Below are positions 9,349-18,637 of a DNA stretch of 64,000 nt, piece after piece. Made by a program: the position numbers and the translations under genes. Within the stretch, counting starts at the first letter, position 1. The number at the start of each line of letters is the position of its first letter. The notes below the pieces were generated by a model, which saw only the letters and a program-made list of their open reading frames with translations, searched no databases and was not told where the DNA came from. This stretch comes from Nocardiopsis terrae (GTDB lineage: Bacteria; Actinomycetota; Actinomycetes; Streptosporangiales; Streptosporangiaceae): contig NZ_BMXJ01000006.1 in the NCBI RefSeq assembly GCF_014651695.1, positions 475,156 through 539,155 of the forward strand, in the 5' to 3' direction.

Positions 9349-9444
9349 AGCTTTATGGCGACCGCGGGCCAGACCGCGTAGGGTTGGGCAAAGCGCCCGC
9401 TGGGAACAGCCGATGTACGCACCGAGAAGGGGACGGCCACGCCA

Positions 9445-10215
9445 ATGAGCGTGTTTCAGCGACTTTCGATGATCTTCAAGTCCAAGGCCAACAAGGCCCT
9501 GGACTCTGTCGAGGACCCCAGGGAAACCCTCGACTACTCGTACCAGAAACAGCTCGAACTCCTGCAGAAGGTCCGTCGCGGTGTCGCCGACGTTGCGACC
9601 TCCCGCAAGCGGGTCGAGCTCCAGATCCAGCAGCTCGAACAGCAGTCCGGCAAGCTGGAGAACCAGAGCCGGGCCGCCCTGACCCAGGGCCGTGAGGACC
9701 TCGCCCGTGAGGCCCTCACCCGCCGGTCCGGGCTGACCAGCCAGATCGAGGGGCTGCGGGAGCAGCACGCCAACCTCCAGGGCGAGGAGCAGAAGCTCAC
9801 GATGGCCGCCCAGCGCCTGCAGTCGAAGGTGGACGCCTTCCGCACGCGCAAGGAGACCATCAAGGCGACCTACACCGCCGCCCAGGCCCAGACGCAGATC
9901 AGCGAGGCCTTCTCCGGCATCTCCGAGGAGATGGGCGACGTGGGCATGGCCGTGCAGCGCGCGGAGGACAAGACCGCCGACATGCAGGCCCGGGCCGGAG
10001 CGGTGGACGAGCTCCTCGCCTCCGGCGCGCTGGACGACGTCACGGGCACCGGTCCCAGGGACGACATCCAGAACGAGCTCGACCAGATGGCGAGCACGTC
10101 CGGTGTCGACGCCGAGCTCGAGCGGATGAAGCTCGAACTGGGCGGCGGCAGCAGTGGCGCCCCCCAGCAGATCGAGGGTGGCAACGGCTCGGCCGGGAAC
10201 AGGGAGGGCGCATGA
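9445..10215 (+). CDS. pspA: PspA/IM30 family membrane-stress protein
   Basis: A 256-residue, almost wholly helical protein (MSVFQRLSMIFKSKANKALD...) with the amphipathic N-terminal helix, the heptad-rich coiled coil from about 25 to 155, and a Gly/Ser-rich tail. PspA/IM30 proteins form oligomers on the inner membrane face and stabilise damaged membrane. The next gene, pspAA, overlaps by four bases (ATGA), and htpX and pspAB follow. This set is a conserved actinobacterial membrane-stress neighbourhood. The start is ATG at 9445. Confidence 0.92.
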   Translation: MSVFQRLSMIFKSKANKALDSVEDPRETLDYSYQKQLELLQKVRRGVADVATSRKRVELQIQQLEQQSGKLENQSRAALTQGREDLAREALTRRSGLTSQIEGLREQHANLQGEEQKLTMAAQRLQSKVDAFRTRKETIKATYTAAQAQTQISEAFSGISEEMGDVGMAVQRAEDKTADMQARAGAVDELLASGALDDVTGTGPRDDIQNELDQMASTSGVDAELERMKLELGGGSSGAPQQIEGGNGSAGNREGA

Positions 10216-10490
10216 TCGTCCGCATCATGGGCGAGGGTCAGATGGACCTGACCGACGCCGACATCGACCTGCTCAACGACTTCGACTCCGCCCTGGAGGC
10301 GGCGATCGAGTCGAATGACGAAGCCGAGTTCCGCAAGGCCCTGCACGACCTCCTGGAGAAGGTGCGCCAGGACAGCAAGCCGCTGCCGCCCGACTCCCTG
10401 GAGCCCTCGCAGTTCATCCTCCCGCCCGCCGACGCCACCATGGCCGAGGTGCGCGAGATGCTGCAGGACGACGGACTCATCCCGGGCTAG
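10212..10490 (+). CDS. pspAA: PspA-associated protein PspAA
   Basis: A 92-residue acidic protein (MIVRIMGEGQMDLTDADIDLLNDFDSALEAAI...) matching the PspAA domain found next to PspA in actinobacteria. The small N-terminal beta segment is followed by helices and a C-terminal LPPADATMAEVREMLQDDGLIPG. It probably binds PspA or modulates its assembly; this role is inferred from constant gene linkage. It is translationally coupled to pspA by ATGA overlap and followed by a strong hairpin at 10608. Confidence 0.85.
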   Translation: MIVRIMGEGQMDLTDADIDLLNDFDSALEAAIESNDEAEFRKALHDLLEKVRQDSKPLPPDSLEPSQFILPPADATMAEVREMLQDDGLIPG

Positions 10491-10607
10491 GGGCGTGTCC
10501 GCCGAGGACCCGCCACCACCGTCCGGGCGGGTCCCCGGGACAGGTGAACCCGTCGGCCGTTCCGCCCCGGCCCGGGTGACACTCGGTGCCCCCACAGGCC
10601 TTGCTTC

Positions 10608-10646
10608 CACCGCGGCCGCCGTGACCACGTCACGGCGGCCGCGGTG
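10608..10646. terminator. Strong hairpin separating pspA-pspAA from htpX
   Basis: A perfect 18-bp stem with a 3-nt CAC loop. It would end the pspA-pspAA transcript. A candidate -10 element TACACT at 10727-10732 could start a separate htpX-pspAB transcript. Confidence 0.75.
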
Positions 10647-10760
10647 CGTCCGGCGGGCGGGTCCCGCGGGCCGACCGGGGGAACACGCGGCCGGCCCGCT
10701 TTAACCCGTTTCTCACCTGCGCGAACTACACTCCGAACCATCCACAGGGAAGGAAACGGC

Positions 10761-11687
10761 GTGGCAGGTTCGAAGTTCCGTCCGGACCGGGGGCTGACGG
10801 CCCGGATGGTCATGACCATGGTCCTGCTGTTCCTGGTCTATGTCGCCTTCGTGTTCGGGCTGGTCCTCGCCGGACTCAACATCTGGCTGGTACTGGTCCT
10901 GGTGGCGGCCTTCGCGCTGTTCTCCTACTTCTCCTCCGACCGGATCGCCATGTTCGCCATGGGGGCCAAGGAGGTCACCCCCCAACAGGCCCCCGACCTG
11001 CACGCCATGGTCGACCGCCTGTGCGCCATGGCCGACATGGCCAAACCGCGCGTGGGGATCGCCGACACCGACGTGCCCAACGCCTTCGCCACCGGCCACA
11101 GCGAGAAGTCCGCGGTCATCTGTGTGACCACCGGGCTGATGCGCCGCCTGGACGGACCGGAGCTGGAGGCGGTCGTCGCGCACGAGCTCTCCCACGTCGC
11201 CCACCGCGACGTCATGGTCATGACCATCGCCGGGTTCCTCGGCATCGTCGCGGGCTTCCTCACCCAGGCCGGGCTGCGCTTCGCCATGTTCGCCGGCGCC
11301 GGCGGCGGGCGCAGCAACAACAGCGGACCCGCCCCGGCGGTCGTCGCACTCCTGGTCGTCGTGGTCAGCGCCCTCGCCTGGGTCCTCAGCTTCCTGCTCA
11401 CCCGCGCCCTGTCCCGCTACCGCGAGCTCGCCGCGGACCGGGCCGCCGCCTACCTGACCGGCCGCCCGTCCGTGCTGGGCAGCGCCCTGTCCAAGATCAC
11501 CGGCGACATGGCGCGCATCCCCACCCGGGACCTGCGCCAGGCCGAGCCGTTCAACGCCTTCTTCTTCGCTCCGGCCTTCGCGAAGAAGGGCTTCAGCATG
11601 AACCAGCTGATCGCCACCCACCCGCCGGTCGAGCAGCGCCTGGCCCAGCTCTCCGACATCTCCCGCCAGCTCGGACGCGGGGCCTGA
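10761..11687 (+). CDS. htpX: Membrane zinc metalloprotease HtpX
   Basis: M48 family membrane protease for quality control of inner-membrane proteins; 308 residues. Two hydrophobic helices (about 17-35 and 41-58) precede the zinc motif HELSH (141-145) and two further helices around 155-210; the downstream Glu ligand is probably in YRELAADRAAAYL. GTG at 10761 is chosen as start because an AAGGAA ribosome-binding site precedes it; the open frame extends further upstream but without similarity. The neighbourhood with PspA fits a joint membrane-stress function. Confidence 0.92.
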   Translation: MAGSKFRPDRGLTARMVMTMVLLFLVYVAFVFGLVLAGLNIWLVLVLVAAFALFSYFSSDRIAMFAMGAKEVTPQQAPDLHAMVDRLCAMADMAKPRVGIADTDVPNAFATGHSEKSAVICVTTGLMRRLDGPELEAVVAHELSHVAHRDVMVMTIAGFLGIVAGFLTQAGLRFAMFAGAGGGRSNNSGPAPAVVALLVVVVSALAWVLSFLLTRALSRYRELAADRAAAYLTGRPSVLGSALSKITGDMARIPTRDLRQAEPFNAFFFAPAFAKKGFSMNQLIATHPPVEQRLAQLSDISRQLGRGA

Positions 11688-11739
11688 GCCCGCCGGTCCG
11701 GGCCCCGCCACCGAACCACCCACGAGGGGAACCCACCAC

Positions 11740-12339
11740 ATGAGTTTCTGGCGCGCCCTGCTCGGCCGTTCCAAACCGGTCAAGCCCGACCTCGACGCGC
11801 TCTTCGGCCTGCCCTCGGCCGCCCTCACCCTGCGGGCCGGGGCGGGCCTGACCCCGACCGGGACGGGGTCGGTGGCCTTCCGCGCCTCCGAGGGCGCCGC
11901 CTTCGCGGACGTCGAGCGCGACGTGACCGCGCTGCTCAACACCGGTGACGGACCGCCGGTCGAGCAGACCACCGACGACTACGGCTACACCTGGCTGGTC
12001 CTGCGCGCCGGGGGAGGGGACCCCGCCGGCGCAGAGCTGACGGGCACCGACATCACCGGCCTGGTCACCGACCTGCACGCGGTCAACTCGACCCTGGAGG
12101 CCAACGGTTACGGCCCCTCCCTGCTGTGCTCCCTCGTGGGTTTCACCGACGGCGGGGGCCGCTCGGCCGCTCTGGTCTACCTGTACAAGCGGGGCACCTT
12201 CTACCCGTTCGCGCCCCTGGGCGGCCAGCGCCGCGACAACGCACTGGAGCTCCAGGTCGAGGCGGCGGTCTCCGGCGACCTGCCGATGGAGGAGGACCGG
12301 TCCCGCTGGTTCCCGGTCTACGGGGCTCCCGGTCTCTGA
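11740..12339 (+). CDS. pspAB: PspA-associated protein PspAB
   Basis: A 199-residue soluble protein starting MSFWRALLGRSKPVKPDLDALFGLPSA, matching the PspAB family found next to pspA and htpX. It has a conserved hydrophobic TWLVLRAGGG core, LVTDLHAVNSTLEANGYGPSLLCSLVGF, and a C-terminal DNALELQVEAAVSGDLPMEEDRSRWFPVYG. The biochemical role is unknown. It lies 52 bp after htpX with a good GAGGGGAA ribosome-binding site and is probably cotranscribed with htpX. Confidence 0.85.
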   Translation: MSFWRALLGRSKPVKPDLDALFGLPSAALTLRAGAGLTPTGTGSVAFRASEGAAFADVERDVTALLNTGDGPPVEQTTDDYGYTWLVLRAGGGDPAGAELTGTDITGLVTDLHAVNSTLEANGYGPSLLCSLVGFTDGGGRSAALVYLYKRGTFYPFAPLGGQRRDNALELQVEAAVSGDLPMEEDRSRWFPVYGAPGL

Positions 12340-12673
12340 GCCGGGGCGGGACGACGTCCGACGGGGCCCGCGAGCTGGTCCGGGCCGCACCGCGCACGGG
12401 TGTGCGATCCGCCTCCGGACCCGCGGAAGATGGCATCCGGGGCCGGGACAAATTACCCTTGGACCCACGGGCACACCCGTGCGCCGCCGCGACCGCGCGA
12501 ACACCGTGTGACCGCGGCGGCAGGGCGAACACAGCGGCCACACGGCGGAATGCCACACGGGCTCCCGGCGTTGGGACCCGTTGAAGAGGACTGGACCCGC
12601 CCAGGCGGGCCGATCCGGTAAGCGACCGGGGTCGCCAGACGGCCGCAACCCCTTTCAAGAGGAGCTTTACAAC
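12340..12673. repeat. Intergenic region with a 14-bp inverted repeat framing the erpA promoter area
   Basis: GCGCACGGGTGTGC at 12392-12405 and its exact complement at 12471-12484 lie 65 nt apart. A possible -10 (TACCCT) sits between the arms. The rest of the 334-bp gap shows no gene. Confidence 0.6.
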
Positions 12674-13024
12674 ATGACGGTTCAGAGCGAGGCCACCACG
12701 CAGGGAGTCATCCTCACCGACGGCGCGGCCGACAAGGTTCGGGCGCTCCTTGACCAGGAGGGCCGGGACGACCTGCGCCTGCGTGTGGGCGTCCAGCCCG
12801 GTGGTTGCTCGGGGCTGCGTTACCAGCTCTACTTCGACGAGCGCGACCTGGACGGTGACGTCATCGCCGACTTCGACGGCGTCGAGGTCGTCACCGACCG
12901 CCGCAGCTCCGCCTACCTCATCGGCGCGACCATCGACTTCGTGGACACGATCGAGAAGCAGGGGTTCACCATCGACAACCCCAACGCCACCGGCTCCTGC
13001 GCCTGCGGTGACTCCTTCAACTAG
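12674..13024 (+). CDS. erpA: A-type iron-sulfur cluster carrier
   Basis: A 116-residue HesB/IscA/ErpA-type protein that carries Fe-S clusters to apoproteins. The three cluster ligands are seen in GGCSGLRY and the C-terminal SCACGDSF. The start is ATG at 12674, preceded by AAGAGGAG. In actinobacteria this solitary A-type carrier is usually called ErpA and is encoded near respiratory genes, as here. Candidate clients in this window are the Rieske protein QcrA and other Fe-S enzymes; that link is inference. Confidence 0.92.
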   Translation: MTVQSEATTQGVILTDGAADKVRALLDQEGRDDLRLRVGVQPGGCSGLRYQLYFDERDLDGDVIADFDGVEVVTDRRSSAYLIGATIDFVDTIEKQGFTIDNPNATGSCACGDSFN

Positions 13025-13266
13025 GAGCATCCGGGCGCCCCGGCGCATCCGTGGGGCGTGACCGGACCCAGCGGGGCTGGGGACGGTGCCGGGGGAGGTC
13101 GGACGCGTTCGAGCGTCCGCCCTCCCCCTTGTCGTGCCCACCCGCCTGAAGGCGTGTTGGTCTGGATACCCTGTGCAGGTCCGAACGGGCCGCTCCCGGC
13201 GTGCCCGAACCAGCTCGCTCAGCTCGTCCCCGAGCGAAACCTTCCCTACCAAGGAGCCCACGTCCC

Positions 13267-14238
13267 GTGCGTATCGCGGTTGCCGGATCCATCGCCACCG
13301 ACCACCTGATGACCTTCGAGGGTCGGTTCGCCGAGCAGATCATCCCCGAGCAGATCCAGCAGTTGTCCCTCTCCTTCCTCATCGACGAGCTGGACGTGCG
13401 CCGCGGCGGCGTCGCGGCCAACATCTGTTTCGGCATGGGCGGGTTCGGCCTCAACCCGGTTCTGGTCGGAGCCGCCGGAGCCGACTTCGAGGAGTACCGC
13501 TCCTGGCTCGACCGCCACGGGGTCGACACCTCCGCGGTGCACATCTCCGAGCTGCGGCACACCGCCCGGTTCGTCTGCACCACGGACAAGGACCAGAACC
13601 AGATCGCCTCCTTCTACGCCGGTGCCATGGCCGAGGCCCGCAACATCGAGCTCCAGCCGATCGCCGACCGCGTCGGCGGACTCGACCTCGTCCTCATCGG
13701 CGCCGACGACCCGGCGGCCATGGTCCGCCACAGCGAGGAGTGCCGTACCCGCTCCATCCTCTTCGCCGCGGACCCCTCGCAGCAGCTCGCCCGGATGGAG
13801 GGGCCGCAGGTGCGCACGCTCATCGAGGGCGCAGCGTTCCTGTTCACCAACGAGTACGAGAAGGCCCTGGCCGAGCAGAAGACCGGCTGGTCCGACGCCG
13901 AGATCCTCGCCAAGGTCGGCACCCGCGTCACCACGCTCGGCGCCAAGGGCGCCCGTATCGACCGGCAGGGCGAACCGAGCATCCACGTGCCCTCCGCCGC
14001 CGTCGACCAGCTCGTCGACCCCACCGGTATGGGCGACGCCTTCCGCGCCGGGTTCCTGGCGGCCCACTCCTGGGGCCTGTCCCTGGAGCGCGCCGCCCAG
14101 GTCGGCAACGCCACCGCCGTCCACTGCCTGGAGGCCGACGGCCCGCAGGAGTACGTGCTCACCGGCGCCTCCCTGCTGGAGCGCCTGGAGCGCTCCTACG
14201 GCGCCGGGGCCGCCGCGGAGGTCCGCCCCTTCGTGTGA
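13267..14238 (+). CDS. adoK: PfkB-family adenosine kinase (AdoK/CbhK type)
   Basis: Ribokinase-fold kinase, 323 residues. It strongly resembles the mycobacterial adenosine kinase Rv2202c: VRIAVAGSIATDHLM at the start, FLIDELDVRRGGVAANI, TARFVCTTD, FAADPSQQLAR, FLFTNEYE and the catalytic anion-hole motif DPTGMGDAFRAGF. It would phosphorylate adenosine to AMP for purine salvage. The start is GTG at 13267 with an AAGGAG site about 13 nt upstream. It stands alone between erpA and rpsD. Annotations often say only carbohydrate kinase; the adenosine assignment is from resemblance to the mycobacterial enzyme. Confidence 0.9.
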   Translation: MRIAVAGSIATDHLMTFEGRFAEQIIPEQIQQLSLSFLIDELDVRRGGVAANICFGMGGFGLNPVLVGAAGADFEEYRSWLDRHGVDTSAVHISELRHTARFVCTTDKDQNQIASFYAGAMAEARNIELQPIADRVGGLDLVLIGADDPAAMVRHSEECRTRSILFAADPSQQLARMEGPQVRTLIEGAAFLFTNEYEKALAEQKTGWSDAEILAKVGTRVTTLGAKGARIDRQGEPSIHVPSAAVDQLVDPTGMGDAFRAGFLAAHSWGLSLERAAQVGNATAVHCLEADGPQEYVLTGASLLERLERSYGAGAAAEVRPFV

Positions 14239-14520
14239 ACCGCGCCGCCTGCGGCCGGAAAACGCGCGTTCTGGTCGGGGTGGTGCCCGCAAGCCCGTAA
14301 AGTGGATGGTCGTGACCCGCACGGGACCCCCGTGCTCCCCCGGTGCGTTGAAACGCGTGCCGGGTCATTCGCCCAAGCCGTTCGCGCCGGGTCACGCGCG
14401 GCGGTGGGGAACCCGCTTCCGACCCGCACCGCGGGAACCGGGGCTCGGGCGCCAGGAGCGCCTCCCAGATCTAGGCCAGCCTTACCTGGGATTCCCTGAT
14501 TCACCCTGAAAGGACTTTGC

Positions 14521-15132
14521 ATGCGCTACACCGGACCGAAGGTGCGGTTGTCCCGGCGCGCCGGCACCCCGCTGACCCGTAAGGCGGTCAGCTACTTCGA
14601 GAAGCGCCCGTACCCGCCCGGCGAGCACGGCCGCCGCGTCCGTCGCAACAGCTCCGACTTCGCCGTCCGTCAGGCGGAGAAGCAGAAGGTGCGCTGGTAC
14701 TACGACCTGACCGAGAAGCAGCTTCTCAGGATCTACGAGAACTCCAAGAAGCGTTCCGGCCGTACCGGTGAGGAGATGCTCGCCGAGCTGGAGCTGCGTC
14801 TGGCCACGGTCGTCCTGCGCGCCGGTCTGGCCGCGTCGGTCTACGCCGCGCGCCAGTTCATCAACCACGGCCACATCACCGTGGACGGCAAGAAGGTCGA
14901 CATCCCGTCGTACCAGGTCAAGCCTGGCCAGATCATCAGCGTTCGGGAGAAGTCCCGCTCGATGGTCCCGTTCGTGGAGGCCGCCGAGGGCATCCACGCC
15001 GACGACAAGATCGCCGGCTTCCTCGCCGTGAGCCACAAGGACCTGCGCATCGCGGTCATCGACCGCCCCAAGCGTGAGCAGATCCCGGTTCCCTTCGACG
15101 AGCAGCTCGTCGTCGAGTTCTACGCTCGCTAA
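14521..15132 (+). CDS. rpsD: 30S ribosomal protein S4 (cysteine-free form)
   Basis: A 203-residue S4 (MRYTGPKVRLSRRAGTPLT...) that initiates 30S assembly by binding 16S rRNA. It has the S4 RNA-binding domain around 95-155 (RLATVVLRAGLAASVYAARQFINHGHITVDGK). The N-terminus lacks the four-cysteine zinc motif of many S4 proteins, so it is a zinc-independent form. As in Streptomyces, the gene stands alone and not in the S13-S11-rpoA operon. The start is ATG at 14521 with GAAAGGA before it. A strong terminator follows. Confidence 0.97.
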   Translation: MRYTGPKVRLSRRAGTPLTRKAVSYFEKRPYPPGEHGRRVRRNSSDFAVRQAEKQKVRWYYDLTEKQLLRIYENSKKRSGRTGEEMLAELELRLATVVLRAGLAASVYAARQFINHGHITVDGKKVDIPSYQVKPGQIISVREKSRSMVPFVEAAEGIHADDKIAGFLAVSHKDLRIAVIDRPKREQIPVPFDEQLVVEFYAR

Positions 15133-15189
15133 GCAGCCCCCGGAGTCGCGGTTCCGTCCTCCTCCAAGGGCGGCCCCGCACACGCGGGT

Positions 15190-15222
15190 AAGGCCGCGCG
15201 GACCACGTGTCCGCGCGGCCTT
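15190..15222. terminator. rpsD terminator
   Basis: A 13-bp perfect stem (AAGGCCGCGCGGA and complement) around CCACGTG, followed by TCGCCTTG, 58 nt after the rpsD stop. Confidence 0.8.
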
Positions 15223-15371
15223 CGCCTTGCCCGGCGCCCTCCCCGCGCGCCGGACGGGAGCGCGGACGCGCCGTGCCGCCTCCGGAAAACGGGCTGGCGC
15301 GAATCGTTATCGCAACGGAACCGGAACCTGCGATCCGATCCCGGTGCCGTTACCGGGCCCTCACCGGGCGG

Positions 15372-15620
15372 TCAGTACATCCGGCGGATGTGAAACGCGC
15401 TACCCCGCGCCAACGGCTGCTCGACGACGAACTCGTGCATCTTCATCCGGCACCAGGCCGGTATGTCCGCGCTCGCTGCGGGATCGTCCGCGGTGACCGC
15501 GATGACCGCTCCGATGGGCACTTCGTGCAGTCGGGCGGCGAGCATGATGATCGGGATCGGGCACTTGCGGCCCAGCGCCTCCACGGTGACCAGAGGCCGC
15601 GGTCGTTCGTGCACGTCCAC
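15372..15620 (-). CDS. tusA: TusA-family sulfurtransferase
   Basis: An 82-residue SirA/TusA-like protein with the diagnostic CPxP motif (GRKCPIPIIMLAARL) whose Cys carries persulfide sulfur. The C-terminal half has VIAVTADDPAASADIPAWCRMKMHEF, also typical. Such proteins relay sulfur for tRNA thiolation or molybdopterin and thiamine synthesis. ThiI, ThiS and a molybdopterin enzyme are encoded elsewhere in this window, but no direct link is shown. It is divergent from the ctaC operon. Confidence 0.88.
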   Translation of the reverse strand: MDVHERPRPLVTVEALGRKCPIPIIMLAARLHEVPIGAVIAVTADDPAASADIPAWCRMKMHEFVVEQPLARGSAFHIRRMY

Positions 15621-16021
15621 CCCTTTCGGTTGTCGTCCTGTGGCCCAATCTTGATCCGGGCCGCGCGAAAAGGCGCACCCGGTTAAGGGTGTCGTAAACC
15701 CAGCGATACGCTCGCCTTAGTCTCGCGCCGTGAACGCGTACACCACCGCCGCGGGCGGCGATGTACACGATCGCGGTCGAGGGCTCGGGGGAACGCCGGG
15801 CCGCGCCTCGTAGCCAGCCGGGAGGAAGTCCCTCGGGGGCGACCTGGCCCGGCTCCGCGAGACCACCGGGCGTTCTGGGGGGCGTGTCTGGCAACACGCT
15901 GACCAGGCAAGCCCATGAACAGCACGCTGGGTGGTTCGCGATAATGTTTCCCCCTGACAAGCTTTGGATACTTAGGCCGCCCGTGGAGGATCCACGGGCT
16001 TCACCGCTGGGAAGGCAATCC
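15621..16021. promoter_or_regulatory. tusA-ctaC divergent intergenic region with dyads
   Basis: The region holds a 6-bp-arm dyad GCGTGT/ACACGC with a 6-nt spacer at 15882-15899 (a GTG-N8-CAC pattern like a weak Crp/GlxR site). Candidate -10 elements are GATAAT near 15940-15945 and GATACT near 15967-15972, both facing ctaC. A 9-bp hairpin (GCCCGTGGA-GGA-TCCACGGGC) at 15979-15999 would lie at the 5' end of the ctaC mRNA. No coding region is supported. Confidence 0.5.
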
Positions 16022-16966
16022 GTGAGTCCGACCCGCCAAGAAAATCGGCGCTCAACTCTGCGCCGATGGGCACCACGCGGCGCCGCGCTCGCCGTGCTGG
16101 GGCTGGCCGCGACCGGCTGCGCGTCGAACGAGCTCACTCGTTTGGGCATGCCGGAGCCGATCACCGAGCAGGCCGAGCGTGTTCTCTCGCTCTGGCAGGG
16201 CTCGTGGTTGGCGGCTTTCGCGGTCGGCATTCTCGTGTGGGGACTGTTCATCTGGACGATCCTCTTCCACCGCAAGCGCTCTGAGCAGCTGCCGCCGCAG
16301 GTGCGGTACAACATGCCCATCGAAGCGCTGTACACCGTCCTGCCGATCGTCATCATCTCGGTGCTCTTCTTCTTCACCGCGCGAGACCAGGCCTACCTGC
16401 TCGACACCGAAGAGCCCGCGGACGTCCATGTAGAGGTCGTGGCCTTCCAATGGGCCTGGCAGTTCAACTACATGGACGACACCAAGGAGAACGGCGGGGA
16501 GGTGCTCTTCTCCGAGACCGGTGTCCCCAACCCGGACGGCACCGCCAACCGCGACACCCAGACCACCCTGGTGCTTCCCGAGGACGCCGTCGTCCACTTC
16601 GACCTCCACTCGCCCGACGTCATCCACTCGTTCTGGATTCCGGCGTTCGGCTTCAAGATGGACGTCGTCCCGGGCCGTGACAACGCCTTCCAGGCGAACA
16701 TCAACGAGGGCACCGCGGGTGACTACGTCGGACGCTGCGCCGAGCTGTGCGGTGTGGACCACACCCGCATGCTCTTCAACGTCGAGGTTCTCCCGCAGGA
16801 CGAGTACGACGCCTGGGCCGCCGAGCAGGAGGCCGAGGCCTCCGAGGCCGAGCAGGCCGAGGGCCCCGGCGCCGAGACCGACCTCGCCGAGGGCACGGGT
16901 GCCGACGGCACTGACGCTGAGGGCACGGGCGCCGAGGCGACCGAGTCCGAGGAGAATGACGAGTAA
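16022..16966 (+). CDS. ctaC: Cytochrome c oxidase subunit II (aa3)
   Basis: Membrane lipoprotein-type subunit II that carries the CuA centre. The signal region ends in LAATGC, a lipobox. Two transmembrane helices follow (WLAAFAVGILVWGLFIWTIL and ALYTVLPIVIISVLFFF). Then comes the cupredoxin domain with the CuA ligands in GRCAELCGVDHTRM, and DVVAFQWAWQFNY. The start is GTG at 16022 (VSPTRQENRRST...), preceded by GGGAAGG; frame continues upstream but without similarity. The C-terminus has an unusual, roughly 45-residue Glu/Ala/Gly tail with repeated AEGTGA units. ctaD follows immediately. Confidence 0.95.
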   Translation: MSPTRQENRRSTLRRWAPRGAALAVLGLAATGCASNELTRLGMPEPITEQAERVLSLWQGSWLAAFAVGILVWGLFIWTILFHRKRSEQLPPQVRYNMPIEALYTVLPIVIISVLFFFTARDQAYLLDTEEPADVHVEVVAFQWAWQFNYMDDTKENGGEVLFSETGVPNPDGTANRDTQTTLVLPEDAVVHFDLHSPDVIHSFWIPAFGFKMDVVPGRDNAFQANINEGTAGDYVGRCAELCGVDHTRMLFNVEVLPQDEYDAWAAEQEAEASEAEQAEGPGAETDLAEGTGADGTDAEGTGAEATESEENDE

Positions 16967-18637
16967 ATGGCAACCGAACCCCATGACGGGCAGACACCGT
17001 CACGCAAAGGGTCGATCATCGTCAACTGGATGACGTCGACCGACCACAAGGTCATCGGGTACATGTACCTGATCACCTCCTTCGCCTTCTTCCTCCTGGG
17101 CGGCGTGCTGGCGCTCATGATGCGTCTGGAGCTGTTCCTGCCGGGCATGCAGGTCATGTCCAACGAGCAGTTCAACCAGATGTTCACGATGCACGGCACG
17201 ATCATGCTGCTGATGTTCGCGACCCCGCTGTTCGTCGGGTTCTCGAACATCCTCATGCCGCTGCAGATCGGCGCCCCGGACGTGGCCTTCCCCAGGATCA
17301 ACCTGTTCGGCTACTACCTGTACCTGTTCGGCAGCCTCATCGCCGTCGGCGGGTTCCTGACCCCGGGCGGCGCGGCCAGCTTCGGCTGGTTCGCCTACAC
17401 GCCGCTGTCCGACGCGGTCCGCTCTCCGGGCCTGGGCGGCGACCTGTGGATCCTGGGCCTGGCCGTCTCCGGTCTGGGCACCATCCTGGGCGCGGTCAAC
17501 TTCATCACCACCGGCCTGTGCATGCGCGCGCCCGGCATGACGATGTTCCGGATGCCGATCTTCACCTGGAACACCCTGCTCACCAGTGTCCTGGTGCTCA
17601 TCGCGTTCCCGGTGCTGACCGCGGCCCTGATCGCCCTGGGCGCGGACCGGATGATCGGTACCCAGGTCTTCAACGCCGAACACGGCGGCGCCATCCTCTG
17701 GCAGCACCTGTTCTGGTTCTTCGGGCACCCGGAGGTCTACATCATCGCGCTGCCGTTCTTCGGTATCGCGACCGAGATCCTCCCGGTGTTCAGCCGTAAA
17801 CCGATCTTCGGCTACAAGAGCCTGGTGGCGGCCACCATCGCCATCGCCGGCCTGTCCGTGACCGTGTGGGCCCACCACATGTTCCCGACCGGCGCCGTGC
17901 TGCTGCCGTTCTTCTCGTTCATGACGTTCCTCATCGCGGTTCCGACCGGTGTGAAGTTCTTCAACTGGATCGGGACGATGTGGCGCGGCCAGCTCACCTT
18001 CGAGACGCCGATGCTCTTCACGGTCGGCTTCCTGGTCACCTTCCTCTTCGGTGGCCTGACCGGTGTGCTGCTGGCCTCCCCGCCCATCGACTTCCACGTC
18101 ACCGACTCCTACTTCGTGGTGGCGCACTTCCACTACGTGGTCTTCGGCACCGTGGTCTTCGCGATGTTCGCGGGCTTCTACTTCTGGTGGCCCAAGTTCA
18201 CCGGCAGGATGCTCAACGAGAAGCTGGGCAAGTTCCACTTCTGGCTGCTGTTCCTGGGCTTCCACGGCACCTTCCTGGTGCAGCACTGGCTGGGCGCCAT
18301 GGGCTTCCCGCGCCGTTACGCGGACTACCTGCCCGGTGACGGGTTCACCGAGCTGAACCAGATCTCCTCGGTGTCCTCGTTCGTGCTCGCGGCCTCCACG
18401 CTCATCTTCTTCTGGAACGTGTACATCACCGCGAAGAGGGCGCCGCTGGTCACCGTGGACGACCCGTGGGGCTACGGCTGCTCCCTGGAGTGGGCGACCT
18501 CCTGCCCGCCGCCGCGGCACAACTTCACGTCGCTGCCGCGGATCCGGTCCGAGCGTCCGGCCTTCGACCTCAACCACCCGCACGCCGCGGCCCCAGGTGC
18601 GACCGATCCCGAGAGGAACAGGGTGAGCATGCCATGA
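16967..18637 (+). CDS. ctaD: Cytochrome c oxidase subunit I (aa3)
   Basis: Catalytic haem-copper oxidase subunit with about 12 transmembrane helices, 556 residues. Visible ligands: TMHGTIM (low-spin haem a), WFFGHPEVY (CuB His and the cross-linked Tyr), VWAHHMF (CuB His pair) and VVAHFHYVV (haem a3 and haem a). It reduces O2 to water and pumps protons, receiving electrons from CuA of CtaC. The ATG directly follows the ctaC stop, and its end overlaps ctaF by ATGA, so the three genes form one operon. Confidence 0.98.
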   Translation: MATEPHDGQTPSRKGSIIVNWMTSTDHKVIGYMYLITSFAFFLLGGVLALMMRLELFLPGMQVMSNEQFNQMFTMHGTIMLLMFATPLFVGFSNILMPLQIGAPDVAFPRINLFGYYLYLFGSLIAVGGFLTPGGAASFGWFAYTPLSDAVRSPGLGGDLWILGLAVSGLGTILGAVNFITTGLCMRAPGMTMFRMPIFTWNTLLTSVLVLIAFPVLTAALIALGADRMIGTQVFNAEHGGAILWQHLFWFFGHPEVYIIALPFFGIATEILPVFSRKPIFGYKSLVAATIAIAGLSVTVWAHHMFPTGAVLLPFFSFMTFLIAVPTGVKFFNWIGTMWRGQLTFETPMLFTVGFLVTFLFGGLTGVLLASPPIDFHVTDSYFVVAHFHYVVFGTVVFAMFAGFYFWWPKFTGRMLNEKLGKFHFWLLFLGFHGTFLVQHWLGAMGFPRRYADYLPGDGFTELNQISSVSSFVLAASTLIFFWNVYITAKRAPLVTVDDPWGYGCSLEWATSCPPPRHNFTSLPRIRSERPAFDLNHPHAAAPGATDPERNRVSMP

